Positions 1-8,378 of a DNA stretch of 64,000 nt are shown in pieces; positions within the stretch are counted from its first letter, which is position 1; each line of letters starts with the position of its first letter. A program made the translations under genes and the position numbers. Under the pieces are notes generated by a model. That model searched no databases and was not told the origin of the DNA. It saw only the letters and a program-made list of their open reading frames with translations. The DNA comes from Campylobacter blaseri (GTDB lineage: Bacteria > Campylobacterota > Campylobacteria > Campylobacterales > Campylobacteraceae): the NCBI RefSeq assembly GCF_013201895.1, contig NZ_CP053841.1:682001-746000 (forward strand), in the 5' to 3' direction.

Positions 1-1
1 A

Positions 2-46
2 AAAGAAGATGTTTTGGTGGTTAAGGATGTTAAAAATAGTATATAA
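2..46 (+). CDS. Possible 3' end of a gene entering from outside the window
   Basis: Frame 2 is open from the window edge and reads KEDVLVVKDVKNSI followed by TAA, just before a hairpin that would separate it from the convergent rpoD. Fourteen codons are too few to name a family. It could also be chance. Confidence 0.25.
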   Translation, partial: KEDVLVVKDVKNSI

Positions 47-74
47 TCAGCCTTTATTAAAAGACTGATTATAT
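41..74. terminator. Hairpin between a convergent upstream gene and rpoD
   Basis: A perfect 10-bp stem (ATATAATCAG at 41-50, CTGATTATAT at 65-74) encloses a 14-base loop, 8 bases past the rpoD stop. On the minus strand a T-rich stretch follows, so it is best read as the rpoD terminator. It may work in both directions. Confidence 0.55.
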
Positions 75-81
75 ATATGGC

Positions 82-1938
82 TTAGCCTTCAATGTAGTTT
101 TTAAGTTTTCTGCCAACTTTTGGATGTTTTAATTTTTTAATAGCAGAGCTTTCAATTTGTCTGACGCGCTCCCTTGTTACATTTAGCTCTTTGCCTATCT
201 CTTCTAGTGTTCTATCACTCTCATCTTCTAGTAGCCCAAAGCGCATTCTAATAACTGCTTTTTCACGCTCATTTAGTTGATCCAAAACATCATCTATTTG
301 CTCTTTTAAATCATCTTTTAAGATATTGTCCATAGGCGAAAGTGATGATTTATCTTCAACAAAATCTCCAAATTTACCATCATCTTCATTTCCAATAGGT
401 GCTTCAAGACTTATTGGTTCTTTTGCTATTTTAATAACCTGTTTGACCTTATCAACACTAAGCCCAATTTCTTCTGCTATTACATTTACATCAGGCTCTT
501 TACCTGTTTCTTGAAGATATTGTCTATTGATTTTATTAATTTTATTAATCGTTTCTATCATGTGGATTGGAATTCTAATAGTTCTTGCTTGATCAGCAAT
601 AGCTCTACTTATAGCTTGTCTTATCCACCATGTGGCATATGTTGAAAATTTATAACCTTTTTTATATTCAAACTTATCAACCGCTTTCATAAGACCGATG
701 TTTCCTTCTTGAATTAGATCCAAAAATGGCAAACCTCTATTTGTATATCTTTTAGCAATGCTAACAACAAGTCTTAAATTTGATCTTGCCATCTTTCCTT
801 TTGCTGAATCAGAGATGTTTTTACCTCTTTTTATCTGCTCTAAAATGTGTTTTAACCTAATAGGATCTAGATCAAAACTATCTTCGCTTGCCTCTTTTGT
901 TTGAAATAGTTTTTTAATATCAACGTAAGTTGATACCATGGTTGCTTCAGGAACTCGCTCTGCTATCTCCTCTTTACTAAGTTTTGTTATATCTTTTAAG
1001 ATACTAGCATGGTTTTCTTTAAGCTCTTTGCTAAAAAGTGGTAGTTTGTACTCAAGTCTTTTAAGCTCTTTATCAAACTCATCATCACTTTTTAGTGAGG
1101 TTTCCATTGATTTTACAATCTCATTTATAAGCTTACTTGTTGGACCAAGCTCCATGAGTTTTTCTTTTAAAATCTTTTTTTTGAATATATAGTTAAACAT
1201 TATCCCAAGATTTTCTTCGCTATTTTCAAGCTCATCTTTGTATCTTGTTTCGTATTTTTGCCAATCTTTTTTAGCTTTTTCTAGCGCTTTAAAACTTTGA
1301 GTTACCTTTATAGCTCTTTTATCATTTTTTTGAGTATTTTTTGGTTTTTCATTTTCTTCATCAATATCATCTTCATCTTCATCATCTGAAGTATCCTCAT
1401 CAAAGCTTTTGAAAAGCTCTTTTACTCTTCTTTCTCTGTTGATTAAAGGCTCTTTATAATCAAGTATAAAATCAATCAAATAAGCAACAGAGCAAAAAGC
1501 ATCGATTATGATGTCCTCCCCAAGCTCTATGCGTTTGCTTATCTCAACTTCTTCTTCTTTTGTTAGAAGTGGAATTTGCCCCATCTCTCTTAGATACATT
1601 CTAACAGGACTATCTGATTTGCTCCATTCAAGTAAGTCTGTATCATTTGTAACATCAAAGTCCTCATCTTGATTTTCGTCCATCATTCTTTGAGCTTCTT
1701 GTGCTCTTTTTTTAGCATCTTGATGATTTCTTATCTTAGCTCTTTTGGCTGAAGATATTATCTTTACTTTGTATTTTTTCATAAAAGATTCTATTTTTTT
1801 AACATTAGTAGCAGTTGGCGCTTTGTCAAAATAGCTTATAATTTCTTCATAAGTAACATATTCTTTTTGATTTTCTTTAAAAATCTCTTCTATTTCGTCA
1901 AATATCTCTTTAGTTGTAGTTTGTTTTTTAGCAGTCAT
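82..1938 (-). CDS. rpoD: RNA polymerase primary sigma factor RpoD (sigma-70)
   Basis: Directs core RNA polymerase to housekeeping promoters. The 618 residues carry region 1.2 at about 110-137 ([16 protein letters not shown]), an acidic linker rich in D and E at about 180-200, region 2 at about 382-450 ([25 protein letters not shown]) and the region 4 helix-turn-helix near the C-terminus ([19 protein letters not shown]). The length is typical for Campylobacterota. The ATG follows AAAGGAG, and a TATAAT box lies about 30 bases upstream. It ends at a hairpin facing a convergent gene. All core regions are intact. Confidence 0.97.
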   Translation of the reverse strand: MTAKKQTTTKEIFDEIEEIFKENQKEYVTYEEIISYFDKAPTATNVKKIESFMKKYKVKIISSAKRAKIRNHQDAKKRAQEAQRMMDENQDEDFDVTNDTDLLEWSKSDSPVRMYLREMGQIPLLTKEEEVEISKRIELGEDIIIDAFCSVAYLIDFILDYKEPLINRERRVKELFKSFDEDTSDDEDEDDIDEENEKPKNTQKNDKRAIKVTQSFKALEKAKKDWQKYETRYKDELENSEENLGIMFNYIFKKKILKEKLMELGPTSKLINEIVKSMETSLKSDDEFDKELKRLEYKLPLFSKELKENHASILKDITKLSKEEIAERVPEATMVSTYVDIKKLFQTKEASEDSFDLDPIRLKHILEQIKRGKNISDSAKGKMARSNLRLVVSIAKRYTNRGLPFLDLIQEGNIGLMKAVDKFEYKKGYKFSTYATWWIRQAISRAIADQARTIRIPIHMIETINKINKINRQYLQETGKEPDVNVIAEEIGLSVDKVKQVIKIAKEPISLEAPIGNEDDGKFGDFVEDKSSLSPMDNILKDDLKEQIDDVLDQLNEREKAVIRMRFGLLEDESDRTLEEIGKELNVTRERVRQIESSAIKKLKHPKVGRKLKNYIEG

Positions 1939-1969
1939 TTAAGAACTCCTTTATCTGTAAAAGAGTATA

Positions 1970-1975
1970 ATTATA
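1970..1975 (-). promoter_or_regulatory. -10 box for rpoD
   Basis: TATAAT on the minus strand, preceded by GG, 32 bases before the rpoD ATG. No clear -35 hexamer is seen, as usual for Campylobacter sigma-70 promoters. Confidence 0.5.
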
Positions 1976-2074
1976 CCCAAATTTTCTTAAGAACAGATAA
2001 GTTTATAATATATAGAATTTACTTTTTTACGATACTATTTGTTGTCTTAAAATATTTGTAAGAAGGATAATTTT

Positions 2075-2638
2075 TTGAACTTTTTACTTTTTATTACTAC
2101 ATTTTTATCTACATCATTATTTCTGCCCGGAATCAATATGACCTTGGCACTAAGTTTGGCTATGGATATTGGTTATAAAAGAACTTTTTTATGATACTTG
2201 GTGGAGTTTTAGGGCTTGGATTTGTATCTTTGGAGTGTTGTTTGGGGACCAGTGTTATAATTATAAATCATCCTAATGTATTTCATATTTTAAAAACTAT
2301 TGGCGGACTATATATTTTGTATCTTTCCTACCAAATGTTTATTAAGAATAGTAAATTTCAAACTTTTTTTAAAAGGTTTTTTATTTGCAATATTAATCCA
2401 AAAGCATGGATATTTATAAGCACTCTTTTGCCTCCTTTTATTAGATAGAGAAAATCCTATAAATTTTAAGATGTTTATTTTAATATTAATTATAATGAGT
2501 ATAGAATTCATCTCTTATAATGTTTATACATTAGGTGGTTCTACTTTTAAAAAACTTATGGCAAATAGTGTCCATATGGTGGAAAAAATATCGGCTGTGT
2601 TAATGTGTATTATTGGATTTTGGATTATTTTAAATTGA
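2075..2638 (+). pseudogene. Broken LysE/RhtB-family amino-acid exporter
   Basis: Three frames joined in order give a LysE-type protein of about 188 codons. From TTG 2075 the first piece contains TTFLSTSLFLPGINMTLALS and stops right after a T6 run at 2185-2190. The second piece (2191-2448) holds the membrane segment MILGGVLGLGF and the family signature NPKAW. After a TAG at 2446 a third piece in the first frame runs to TGA 2638 with hydrophobic C-terminal helices. One extra T in the T6 run would restore the first junction (T-F-F-M-I-L). The second junction needs another change. LysE proteins export amino acids or homoserine lactones through the inner membrane. As it stands the gene is dead. 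Whether the T6 lesion is a slippage event or a sequencing error cannot be told. Confidence 0.8.
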
Positions 2639-2656
2639 AATTTTACATTTTTTTGA

Positions 2657-2662
2657 TACAAT
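2657..2662 (+). promoter_or_regulatory. -10 box for leuD
   Basis: TACAAT preceded by TTTTTTGA, 34 bases before the leuD ATG. The same GATACAAT form occurs upstream of the gene at 5926. Confidence 0.4.
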
Positions 2663-2695
2663 CAAAAAATCATAATTTAATTTTTAAGGGAATTT

Positions 2696-3169
2696 ATGCC
2701 AAAAGTATGGAAATTCGGAGACAACATTGATACAGATATAATTATAGCGGCTAGATACCTAAATACATCAGATCCAGATATTTTAGCTAAACATATTATG
2801 GAAGATAAATATAAAGATTTTTCCACTAAAATATCAAGTGGTGATATTATAGTCGCTGGTGAAAATTTTGGATGTGGCAGTAGTAGAGAGCATGCTCCAA
2901 TAGCTTTAAAAGCAGCAGGAGTTGGAGCTGTTATAGCAAAATCTTTTGCAAGAATTTTCTACAGAAACAGCTTTAATACTGGACTTTTAATACTCGAATG
3001 CCCGCAAGTTGATGAAATTTTCGAAGGTGATGAACTTCAAATTGATATCGCAAAAGGAATAATTAAAAATTTAACTAAAAATGAAGAGTATAAATTTGAG
3101 CCAATTCCACCTTTTATGCAAGAACTTCTTAATGCAGGTGGTCTTATGAATTATGCTAAAAAAATATAA
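2696..3169 (+). CDS. leuD: 3-isopropylmalate dehydratase small subunit LeuD
   Basis: Small subunit of the leucine-pathway isomerase that converts 2-isopropylmalate to 3-isopropylmalate together with the iron-sulfur subunit LeuC. The 157 residues match the short LeuD type also found in archaea: [17 protein letters not shown] at the N-terminus, the swivel-domain motif [14 protein letters not shown] at about 56-69, and [15 protein letters not shown]. The ATG follows TTTTTAAGGGAATTT. leuB starts 10 bases downstream, so the two are co-transcribed. leuC is not next to it, which is unusual for this pathway; the gene before it is a broken exporter. Confidence 0.93.
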   Translation: MPKVWKFGDNIDTDIIIAARYLNTSDPDILAKHIMEDKYKDFSTKISSGDIIVAGENFGCGSSREHAPIALKAAGVGAVIAKSFARIFYRNSFNTGLLILECPQVDEIFEGDELQIDIAKGIIKNLTKNEEYKFEPIPPFMQELLNAGGLMNYAKKI

Positions 3170-3178
3170 GGTGAAGTG

Positions 3179-4252
3179 ATGAAAAAATATAATATATGTG
3201 TTATAAAAGGCGATGGTATCGGGCCTGAGATTACGACTGAGGCGATAAAAGTTTTAGATACTGTAGCTAGTAAGTTTAATTTTGATCTTAATTATGAGCA
3301 TTTTTTAATGGGTGGTGCTGCTATTGATGTATTTGGAGAGCCTTTACCTGAAGAGACTTTAGAGGCTGCTATGAAATCTGATGCGGTTTTATTTGGTGCA
3401 ATTGGTGGAGAAAAATGGGATAATTTAGAAAGACATTTACGCCCAGAATCTGGACTTTTAAAGCTTAGAAAAAGGTTAAATGCTTTTGCAAATTTAAGAC
3501 CTGCTATTGTTTTTGATGATTTAGCAGAGGCGTCTACCATAAAGGCTGAAGCTTTAAAAGGTGTTGATATTTTAGTTGTAAGAGAGCTTACAAGTGGTCT
3601 TTATTTTGGCGAACCAAGAGGAAAAAATGAAGAAAAAGCTTTTAATACTATGGTTTATACAAAAAAAGAGATAGAAAGAATTTCAAAAATAGCTTTTGAG
3701 GCAGCAGCAAAAAGAAATAAAAAAGTCACACTAGTTGATAAAGCAAATGTATTAGAAACTAGCCAACTATGGCGTGAAGTTGTAAAAGAGATTGCAAAAG
3801 ATTATCCAGATATTGTTTTGGATTTTATGTATATAGATAATGCTGCTATGCAACTAATAAGAGATCCAAAGCAATTTGATGTTATTTTAACTGAAAATTT
3901 ATTTGGCGATATTTTAAGTGATGAAGCCAGTATGATATGTGGCTCTATTGGACTTCTTCCAAGTGCTAGCATTGGTGGTAGAGTTGGTATTTTTGAACCA
4001 ATTCACGGAAGTGCACCTGATATTGCGGGGCAAGGTGTAGCAAATCCTATGGCTATGATTTTAAGCGCTGCTATGATGCTTAAATATGCTTTTAATGAAA
4101 TTGAAGCTGCAGAGTGCATAGAAAAAGCGGTGAGGAATGTTTTAAAAGACGGGTATAGAACTGCTGATATATCTAGATTTGACGCGAAAGAAATTTGCTC
4201 TACCAATGAAATTGGCTCAATTATAAGCGATTATGTAAATAGTGATGACTGA
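3179..4252 (+). CDS. leuB: 3-isopropylmalate dehydrogenase LeuB
   Basis: NAD-dependent oxidative decarboxylation of 3-isopropylmalate in leucine synthesis, in the cytosol. About 357 residues, normal for the family. Visible motifs are [11 protein letters not shown] (N-terminus), the substrate-binding [29 protein letters not shown], the metal site DILSDEASM, and the nucleotide loop [19 protein letters not shown] at 3176 lies directly before the ATG at 3179. The ATG is preferred because GGTGAAG fits better as its ribosome site. The end overlaps the next gene by 8 bases, which suggests translational coupling. Confidence 0.96.
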   Translation: MKKYNICVIKGDGIGPEITTEAIKVLDTVASKFNFDLNYEHFLMGGAAIDVFGEPLPEETLEAAMKSDAVLFGAIGGEKWDNLERHLRPESGLLKLRKRLNAFANLRPAIVFDDLAEASTIKAEALKGVDILVVRELTSGLYFGEPRGKNEEKAFNTMVYTKKEIERISKIAFEAAAKRNKKVTLVDKANVLETSQLWREVVKEIAKDYPDIVLDFMYIDNAAMQLIRDPKQFDVILTENLFGDILSDEASMICGSIGLLPSASIGGRVGIFEPIHGSAPDIAGQGVANPMAMILSAAMMLKYAFNEIEAAECIEKAVRNVLKDGYRTADISRFDAKEICSTNEIGSIISDYVNSDD

Positions 4253-4484
4253 TAGGTTAACACAGGCATTGATATACGAATCGCAGGGATTTAAAAAAGA
4301 TGCCTTAATAATTTATAAAGAGATATTAAAAGATGACCCCGATAATAGATATGCAAATGAGGGTATAAAGCGAATTGTTAAAAGTAAAGTAGAGGTAAAA
4401 TATAATAAGAAAATGCTAGAGCTTTTTTATAGTGAAGATAAAGAAGATATAGATAAATTTAAAAGATGGTTGGTTCAAATATGA
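4245..4484 (+). CDS. Small TPR-like protein between leuB and the CiaD-like gene
   Basis: A 79-residue protein. Its first half ([20 protein letters not shown], then [18 protein letters not shown]) matches one tetratricopeptide helix pair, with the A/G/Y/A spacing typical of the repeat. The rest is charged, with no signal peptide or membrane segment. It overlaps leuB upstream by 8 bases and the next gene by 4 bases (ATGA), so it is part of the operon. As I recall, C. jejuni has small unnamed genes at the same place before ciaD and cca. The function is unknown; a protein-protein adaptor is the most one can infer. ATG 4245 is chosen over GTG 4242. Confidence 0.75.
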   Translation: MTDRLTQALIYESQGFKKDALIIYKEILKDDPDNRYANEGIKRIVKSKVEVKYNKKMLELFYSEDKEDIDKFKRWLVQI

Positions 4485-4795
4485 AGATAGAAGAGTTAAC
4501 TAAATTAATCATAGAAGAATTAAAAGAGACAAGTAAAAACATTAATGCGGATAAAAATCTAAATTTTCAAACTAGCAACGAACATAATAACGATACTCAC
4601 AAAGCTTCTACTCAAACCAATATAAATAATGGTGAAAAAGAATTTCTACTATCAGTAAAAGAGAGAATTTTAGTCCTTTTTGAAGGGCTGAACAATTTTG
4701 ACAAAGGCGATATAGAAGCTAGAGTTGAACTAAATTTAAAGTTTATGGAATTTTTACTTGCAACCATTGAAGATAGACTTAAAAAACTACCATAA
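4481..4795 (+). CDS. CiaD-like conserved Campylobacter protein
   Basis: A 104-residue hydrophilic protein with no signal peptide. The N-terminal half is a charged helix plus a low-complexity N/T/Q stretch. The C-terminal half (about residues 50-104) has the conserved-looking pattern VKERILVLFEGLNNF, then LKFMEFLLATIEDRLKKL. From memory this resembles the end of C. jejuni CiaD (Cj0788), a flagellar-secreted invasion effector encoded just before cca, as here. The sequence has no MKD motif, which is reported as important in CiaD. The orthology rests on position and C-terminal pattern only. ATG 4481 overlaps the previous stop in an ATGA. The next gene begins inside its 3' end in another frame. 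Confidence 0.6.
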   Translation: MKIEELTKLIIEELKETSKNINADKNLNFQTSNEHNNDTHKASTQTNINNGEKEFLLSVKERILVLFEGLNNFDKGDIEARVELNLKFMEFLLATIEDRLKKLP

Positions 4796-5882
4796 TCAAA
4801 ACTTCTTATATATAAAAGATATATTATCAAAATATACAAATAGAGCTTATTTTGTTGGAGGGTTTGTTAGAGATATTTTTTTAGGTATTACTTCAAAAGA
4901 TATTGATATCGAAGTATATGACATTAATCCTTTTGAATTTGATGAGATAATGAAAAGCATTAGCGCTAAAGGTGTTGGTAAAAAATACTTTGTTTACAAA
5001 TACAAAAACTATGATATCTCACTTCCTAGAACAGAAACAAAAACAGGAGTTGGACATAAAGCTTTTGAAGTTGAAATTTGCAATGATGAAGAACTAGCCT
5101 CAAAAAGAAGAGATTTTACTATAAATTCAATTATGATAAATATATTTAGTGGTGAAATTTTAGATTTTTATGGTGGATTAGAGGATTTAAAATTAAAAAG
5201 ATTGAAAGTTGTAAACAAAGATAGTTTTATAGAAGATAGTCTTAGGGTTTTAAGGGGGGTTGGCTTTGCTTCTAGGTTTGATTTAATTATAGACGAAGAG
5301 AGCTTTAAGATTATGAAAAATATGAGTTTGGACGATTTAAGCATTGATAGAATTAGTGGCGAATTTAAAAAAATCTTTAAAGCAAAATACCAAGATAAGG
5401 CACTAAAAATACTTTATGAATTAGATCTAATAGAGTTTTTATTTTTAACCAAAATAGAAAAAAAAGAGGTTGCTAAAATTTCAACAATTTTAAAAGAGGG
5501 GTTAAGATATATTAAAAATGAGATGTTTTTTCTCTATATATTTTTAAATTATTTAAATTTAGATAAAGAAAAAGTTTTAAAAAGGCTAAGCTTAAATACA
5601 GTATATAAAAGAGTTATAGATGAGCCATATTTTGACAATCCTAGCGATTTTGATCTGCTAAAAGTATCTTTAGCGACGCCTTTAAAAAACTGGCTTGGAT
5701 TGTATAGTGATGAGTTAATAAAAAGAGCAAAAAGTCTAGGTGTTTATGAATATAAGTTTAAAAGTAAAGTTACTGCTAAAGATGTGATCCAAGATGGCTT
5801 TAGTGGCCCAGATATCTCTAAAGAATTAAATAAAAGAAGAGAGTGTGAATTGAAAACTTTTTTAAAAAACAAAGATAGGTAA
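4758..5882 (+). CDS. cca: CCA tRNA nucleotidyltransferase / poly(A) polymerase family protein
   Basis: Class II nucleotidyltransferase that adds or repairs the 3'-CCA end of tRNAs. The N-terminal head shows AYFVGGFVRDIFLG, the metal-binding KDIDIEVYD, RRDFTINSIM, and DFYGGLEDL followed by LRVLRGVGFASRF in the neck. About 374 residues, slightly shorter than E. coli Cca, with no C-terminal HD domain. No ATG exists near the start: TTG 4758 or TTG 4767 are the candidates, both inside the preceding gene, giving a 29-38 base overlap. This implies weak, coupled translation. Whether it makes all of CCA or only part cannot be judged from motifs. Confidence 0.88.
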   Translation: MQPLKIDLKNYHNQNFLYIKDILSKYTNRAYFVGGFVRDIFLGITSKDIDIEVYDINPFEFDEIMKSISAKGVGKKYFVYKYKNYDISLPRTETKTGVGHKAFEVEICNDEELASKRRDFTINSIMINIFSGEILDFYGGLEDLKLKRLKVVNKDSFIEDSLRVLRGVGFASRFDLIIDEESFKIMKNMSLDDLSIDRISGEFKKIFKAKYQDKALKILYELDLIEFLFLTKIEKKEVAKISTILKEGLRYIKNEMFFLYIFLNYLNLDKEKVLKRLSLNTVYKRVIDEPYFDNPSDFDLLKVSLATPLKNWLGLYSDELIKRAKSLGVYEYKFKSKVTAKDVIQDGFSGPDISKELNKRRECELKTFLKNKDR

Positions 5883-5894
5883 AACAAATTTTGA

Positions 5895-5900
5895 TACAAT
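5895..5900 (+). promoter_or_regulatory. -10 box for the secreted protein gene at 5926
   Basis: TTTTGATACAAT, with TACAAT 31 bases before the ATG and a ribosome site AAGGA at 5916-5920. Confidence 0.4.
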
Positions 5901-5925
5901 TACTTTAAGCTTTACAAGGATAAAC

Positions 5926-6321
5926 ATGAAAAAAATAATTACATTTATATTGACATTGAGCTTAGCTTCGCATCTTTTTGGCGCAACCTGTGAAGACGAG
6001 AAGATAAAAGAGACTCTTTTGAATTTTAACGCTAATACTCCTGAGAGATTACCTGATTCAACTGTGCTTACAAAGGTTCGTTGCAAAGATGGAAGTTTAG
6101 AGTTTGCATATGATATGGAAAATATAGGCGGTATAGAGCTTTCAAAATTTAGTGATAAGCAGATTGAAGTTTTTAAAGATATGCAAAAAAACTTATTAAA
6201 AGATGTCTATTGTCTTAGTTTGAGTGGATTGCATGATCATACAAATAGCATTATTTTGATATATAGCTTAGATGAAAAGAAATTTATGGAATTTGAGTTT
6301 AAAAAGAGCGATTGCAAGTAG
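5926..6321 (+). CDS. Secreted protein of unknown function
   Basis: A 131-residue protein starting with a clear Sec signal peptide (MKKIITFILTLSLASHLFGA, cleavage probably after FGA). The mature part is about 111 residues, mixed charged, with four cysteines (TCEDEK, VRCKDG, VYCLSL and a penultimate SDCK) that could form two disulfides in the periplasm. It has its own promoter and an AAGGA ribosome site. I do not recognise the family. The gene stands alone between cca and a dead acetyltransferase. Confidence 0.8.
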   Translation: MKKIITFILTLSLASHLFGATCEDEKIKETLLNFNANTPERLPDSTVLTKVRCKDGSLEFAYDMENIGGIELSKFSDKQIEVFKDMQKNLLKDVYCLSLSGLHDHTNSIILIYSLDEKKFMEFEFKKSDCK

Positions 6322-6370
6322 CTTAATTTAAAATTAACCATATTTAAAAGGAAATTTTAGGCTTATTGAT

Positions 6371-6979
6371 ATGGAAAAATGGGATAGAAAAGAGTATTTT
6401 AAGCACTATTTTTCAAATATTTCTTGCACTTATAGTTTGACTACAAAGCTCGATATTACAAAAATCAAAAATAGCAATGAAGAGTTTTGTCCAAAAATTT
6501 TACATCTCATATTCCAAGTTGTAAATAGATATGATGAGTTTAAAACATCCTTAGATAATGATGGCAGAGTTGGGATTTTTACAAAGATAAACCCATCTTA
6601 TACCATTTTTCATAAAGATAGCAAAACATTTTCTTGTGTTTGGACAGAGTATTTTGAGGATTATGAAAGATTTTATAAAGAGTATTTAAGTCATAAAAAA
6701 TCATTTTGGCACATTAAAAAAATTGGAACAAAGCCAAATACTCCTAAAAATGTATATAGTGTTTCAGTGATTCCATGGGAGAGCTTTGATGGGCTTAGCT
6801 TAAATCTTGAAAAAGGATAAATATTTATTGCTGATTTTTACCCTAGATAAATATTTTAAAGAAAATGATAGATATATTTTGCCTATATTCATTCAAGTTC
6901 ACCATGTTGTTTGCGATGAATTTCATGTCGCTAGGTTTTAAAAGAGCTTAGGGAGTTTATAGATAGAATGCATGTTTAA
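6371..6979 (+). pseudogene. Decayed type A chloramphenicol O-acetyltransferase
   Basis: From ATG 6371 a 149-codon frame reads like CAT (EKWDRKEYFKHYF, SKTFSCVWTEYF, VSVIPWESFDGLSLNLEKG) and stops at TAA 6818. The rest of the enzyme continues in other frames. YILPIFIQVHHVVCDEFH, around 6880-6935, carries the catalytic HHxxxCD of the family. After a further shift, LKELREFIDRMHV ends at TAA 6977-6979. The upstream bases also look frameshifted: removing one T near 6355 would extend the frame as KFRLID before MEKW, as in intact CAT proteins. At least two, probably three, single-base changes kill it. An intact CAT would acetylate chloramphenicol in the cytosol. Confidence 0.85.
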
Positions 6980-7034
6980 GCTTAGTTTTTAGATAAAATT
7001 TAGTTTTAAAAGCCTAAATTTAGCCAAATTGATG

Positions 7035-7040
7035 TAAAAT
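7035..7040 (+). promoter_or_regulatory. -10 box for purU operon
   Basis: TGTAAAAT, with TAAAAT 31 bases before the purU ATG. The ribosome site GAGAGG is at 7056-7061. Confidence 0.35.
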
Positions 7041-7065
7041 AAAAGTTTATTTTACGAGAGGTTAT

Positions 7066-7905
7066 ATGAAAAAATATATTTTAAAAATTGATTGCAATGA
7101 CGAAAAAGGTTTGATATATAGAATTTCTGATGTTATCTTTAAATTTGGTTTTAATATAGCAAAAAACCATGAATTTGTTGATCATGAGATTAATAGGTTT
7201 TTTTATAGAGCTGAGATAATAACAGAAAATGAGATTGACAAAACTGCTATTTGTGGAACTTTAAATGCTATGCTTGGCGGCAAAGCAAATATTAGACTAA
7301 AAACATCTAAAAAGAAAGATATAGTAATTTTTGCTACAAAAGAGACTCATTGTTTAGGGGATTTGCTTATAAAAAATTATAGTAATGAACTTAATGCAAA
7401 TATTTTGGCTGTTATTGCAAACCATGAAGATTTGAAAAATTTAGTTGAAAAATTTGATATACCGTTTTTTGCTATCAAATCAGATGGCAAAGAAAGAGAT
7501 GAGCATGAAGCTGAGGTTTTAAAGGTTTTAGAGAAATTTGAGTTTGATTATATAATTTTAGCTAAATATATGAGAATTTTATCGCCTGATTTTGTTGGCA
7601 GATTTGAGCGTAAAATCATAAACATTCATCACTCGTTTTTGCCTGCATTTATAGGCGCAAATCCTTATAAACAAGCTCATCAAAGAGGTGTTAAAATAAT
7701 TGGAGCAACTGCTCATTTTGTAAATAATGATTTAGATGAAGGGCCAATTATAACTCAAGATGTTATAAGTATAAATCATGAAATGAGCTGGCAAGATATG
7801 AGAAAATCAGGGCGAAATGTTGAAAGAAATGTATTGGCTGCTGCGCTTGATTTGGTTTTTGATGATAGGGTTTTTATGTATAACAACAAAACGGTTATTT
7901 TTTAA
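7066..7905 (+). CDS. purU: Formyltetrahydrofolate deformylase PurU
   Basis: Hydrolyses 10-formyl-THF to formate and THF, balancing one-carbon pools. The 279 residues start with an ACT domain (about 3-80) followed by a formyltransferase-fold domain with the active-site stretch NIHHSFLPAFIGANPY, where the second histidine is catalytic, then KIIGATAHFVNNDLDEGPII. The ACT domain separates PurU from PurN and Fmt. It overlaps trmL by one base (TAATG), and trmL overlaps the next gene, so three genes form one transcript. Confidence 0.95.
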   Translation: MKKYILKIDCNDEKGLIYRISDVIFKFGFNIAKNHEFVDHEINRFFYRAEIITENEIDKTAICGTLNAMLGGKANIRLKTSKKKDIVIFATKETHCLGDLLIKNYSNELNANILAVIANHEDLKNLVEKFDIPFFAIKSDGKERDEHEAEVLKVLEKFEFDYIILAKYMRILSPDFVGRFERKIINIHHSFLPAFIGANPYKQAHQRGVKIIGATAHFVNNDLDEGPIITQDVISINHEMSWQDMRKSGRNVERNVLAAALDLVFDDRVFMYNNKTVIF

Positions 7906-8378
7906 TGTTTAATATAGTTTTAGTACACCCTCAAATTCCTCAAAATACAGGTGCTATCGGAAGACTTTGCATAAATGCTAGTTTAAATTTACACATAGTA
8001 AAGCCAACTGTTTTTAGCTTAGAGGAAAAGGCTGTTAGAAGAGCCGGGCTTGATTACTGGAAGAAGTTAAATCCTAAAATTTGGGAGAGTTTGGATGAGT
8101 TTTTAGAAATAAATAAAGATAAATTTGATAGATTCTTTTTTGCTACAACTAAGAGCAAAAAGCCATATTTTGAAACAAAATTTCAAGATGGTGATTTTTT
8201 GCTTTTTGGTGGAGAAAGCACAGGTCTTCCAATGGAACTTATGAAAAAAAATTTTGATAATGCCATTACAATTCCTATGAGCAAAGATGGTAGAAGCCTA
8301 AATTTGGCAATGAGTGTTGGAATTGTGGCTTATGAAGCAATTAGACAAAATTATAGTAGCTATAAAATAAATTTATGA
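7905..8378 (+). CDS. trmL: tRNA (cytidine/uridine-34 2'-O)-methyltransferase TrmL
   Basis: A SPOUT methyltransferase acting on the wobble base of leucine tRNAs with S-adenosylmethionine. The 157 residues are the compact TrmL length. Visible are HPQIPQNTGAIGRLC at the N-terminus, the knot motifs LLFGGESTGLP (about 103-113) and SLNLAMSVGIVAYEA near the C-terminus. It starts one base inside the purU stop and shares ATGA with the following gene. Confidence 0.93.
   Translation: MFNIVLVHPQIPQNTGAIGRLCINASLNLHIVKPTVFSLEEKAVRRAGLDYWKKLNPKIWESLDEFLEINKDKFDRFFFATTKSKKPYFETKFQDGDFLLFGGESTGLPMELMKKNFDNAITIPMSKDGRSLNLAMSVGIVAYEAIRQNYSSYKINL

Noticed and set aside
938-1192. ORFs antisense to rpoD and to other large genes
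   Set aside because: They are serine- and leucine-rich mirror readings of lysine/glutamate-rich genes, without ribosome sites or family motifs.
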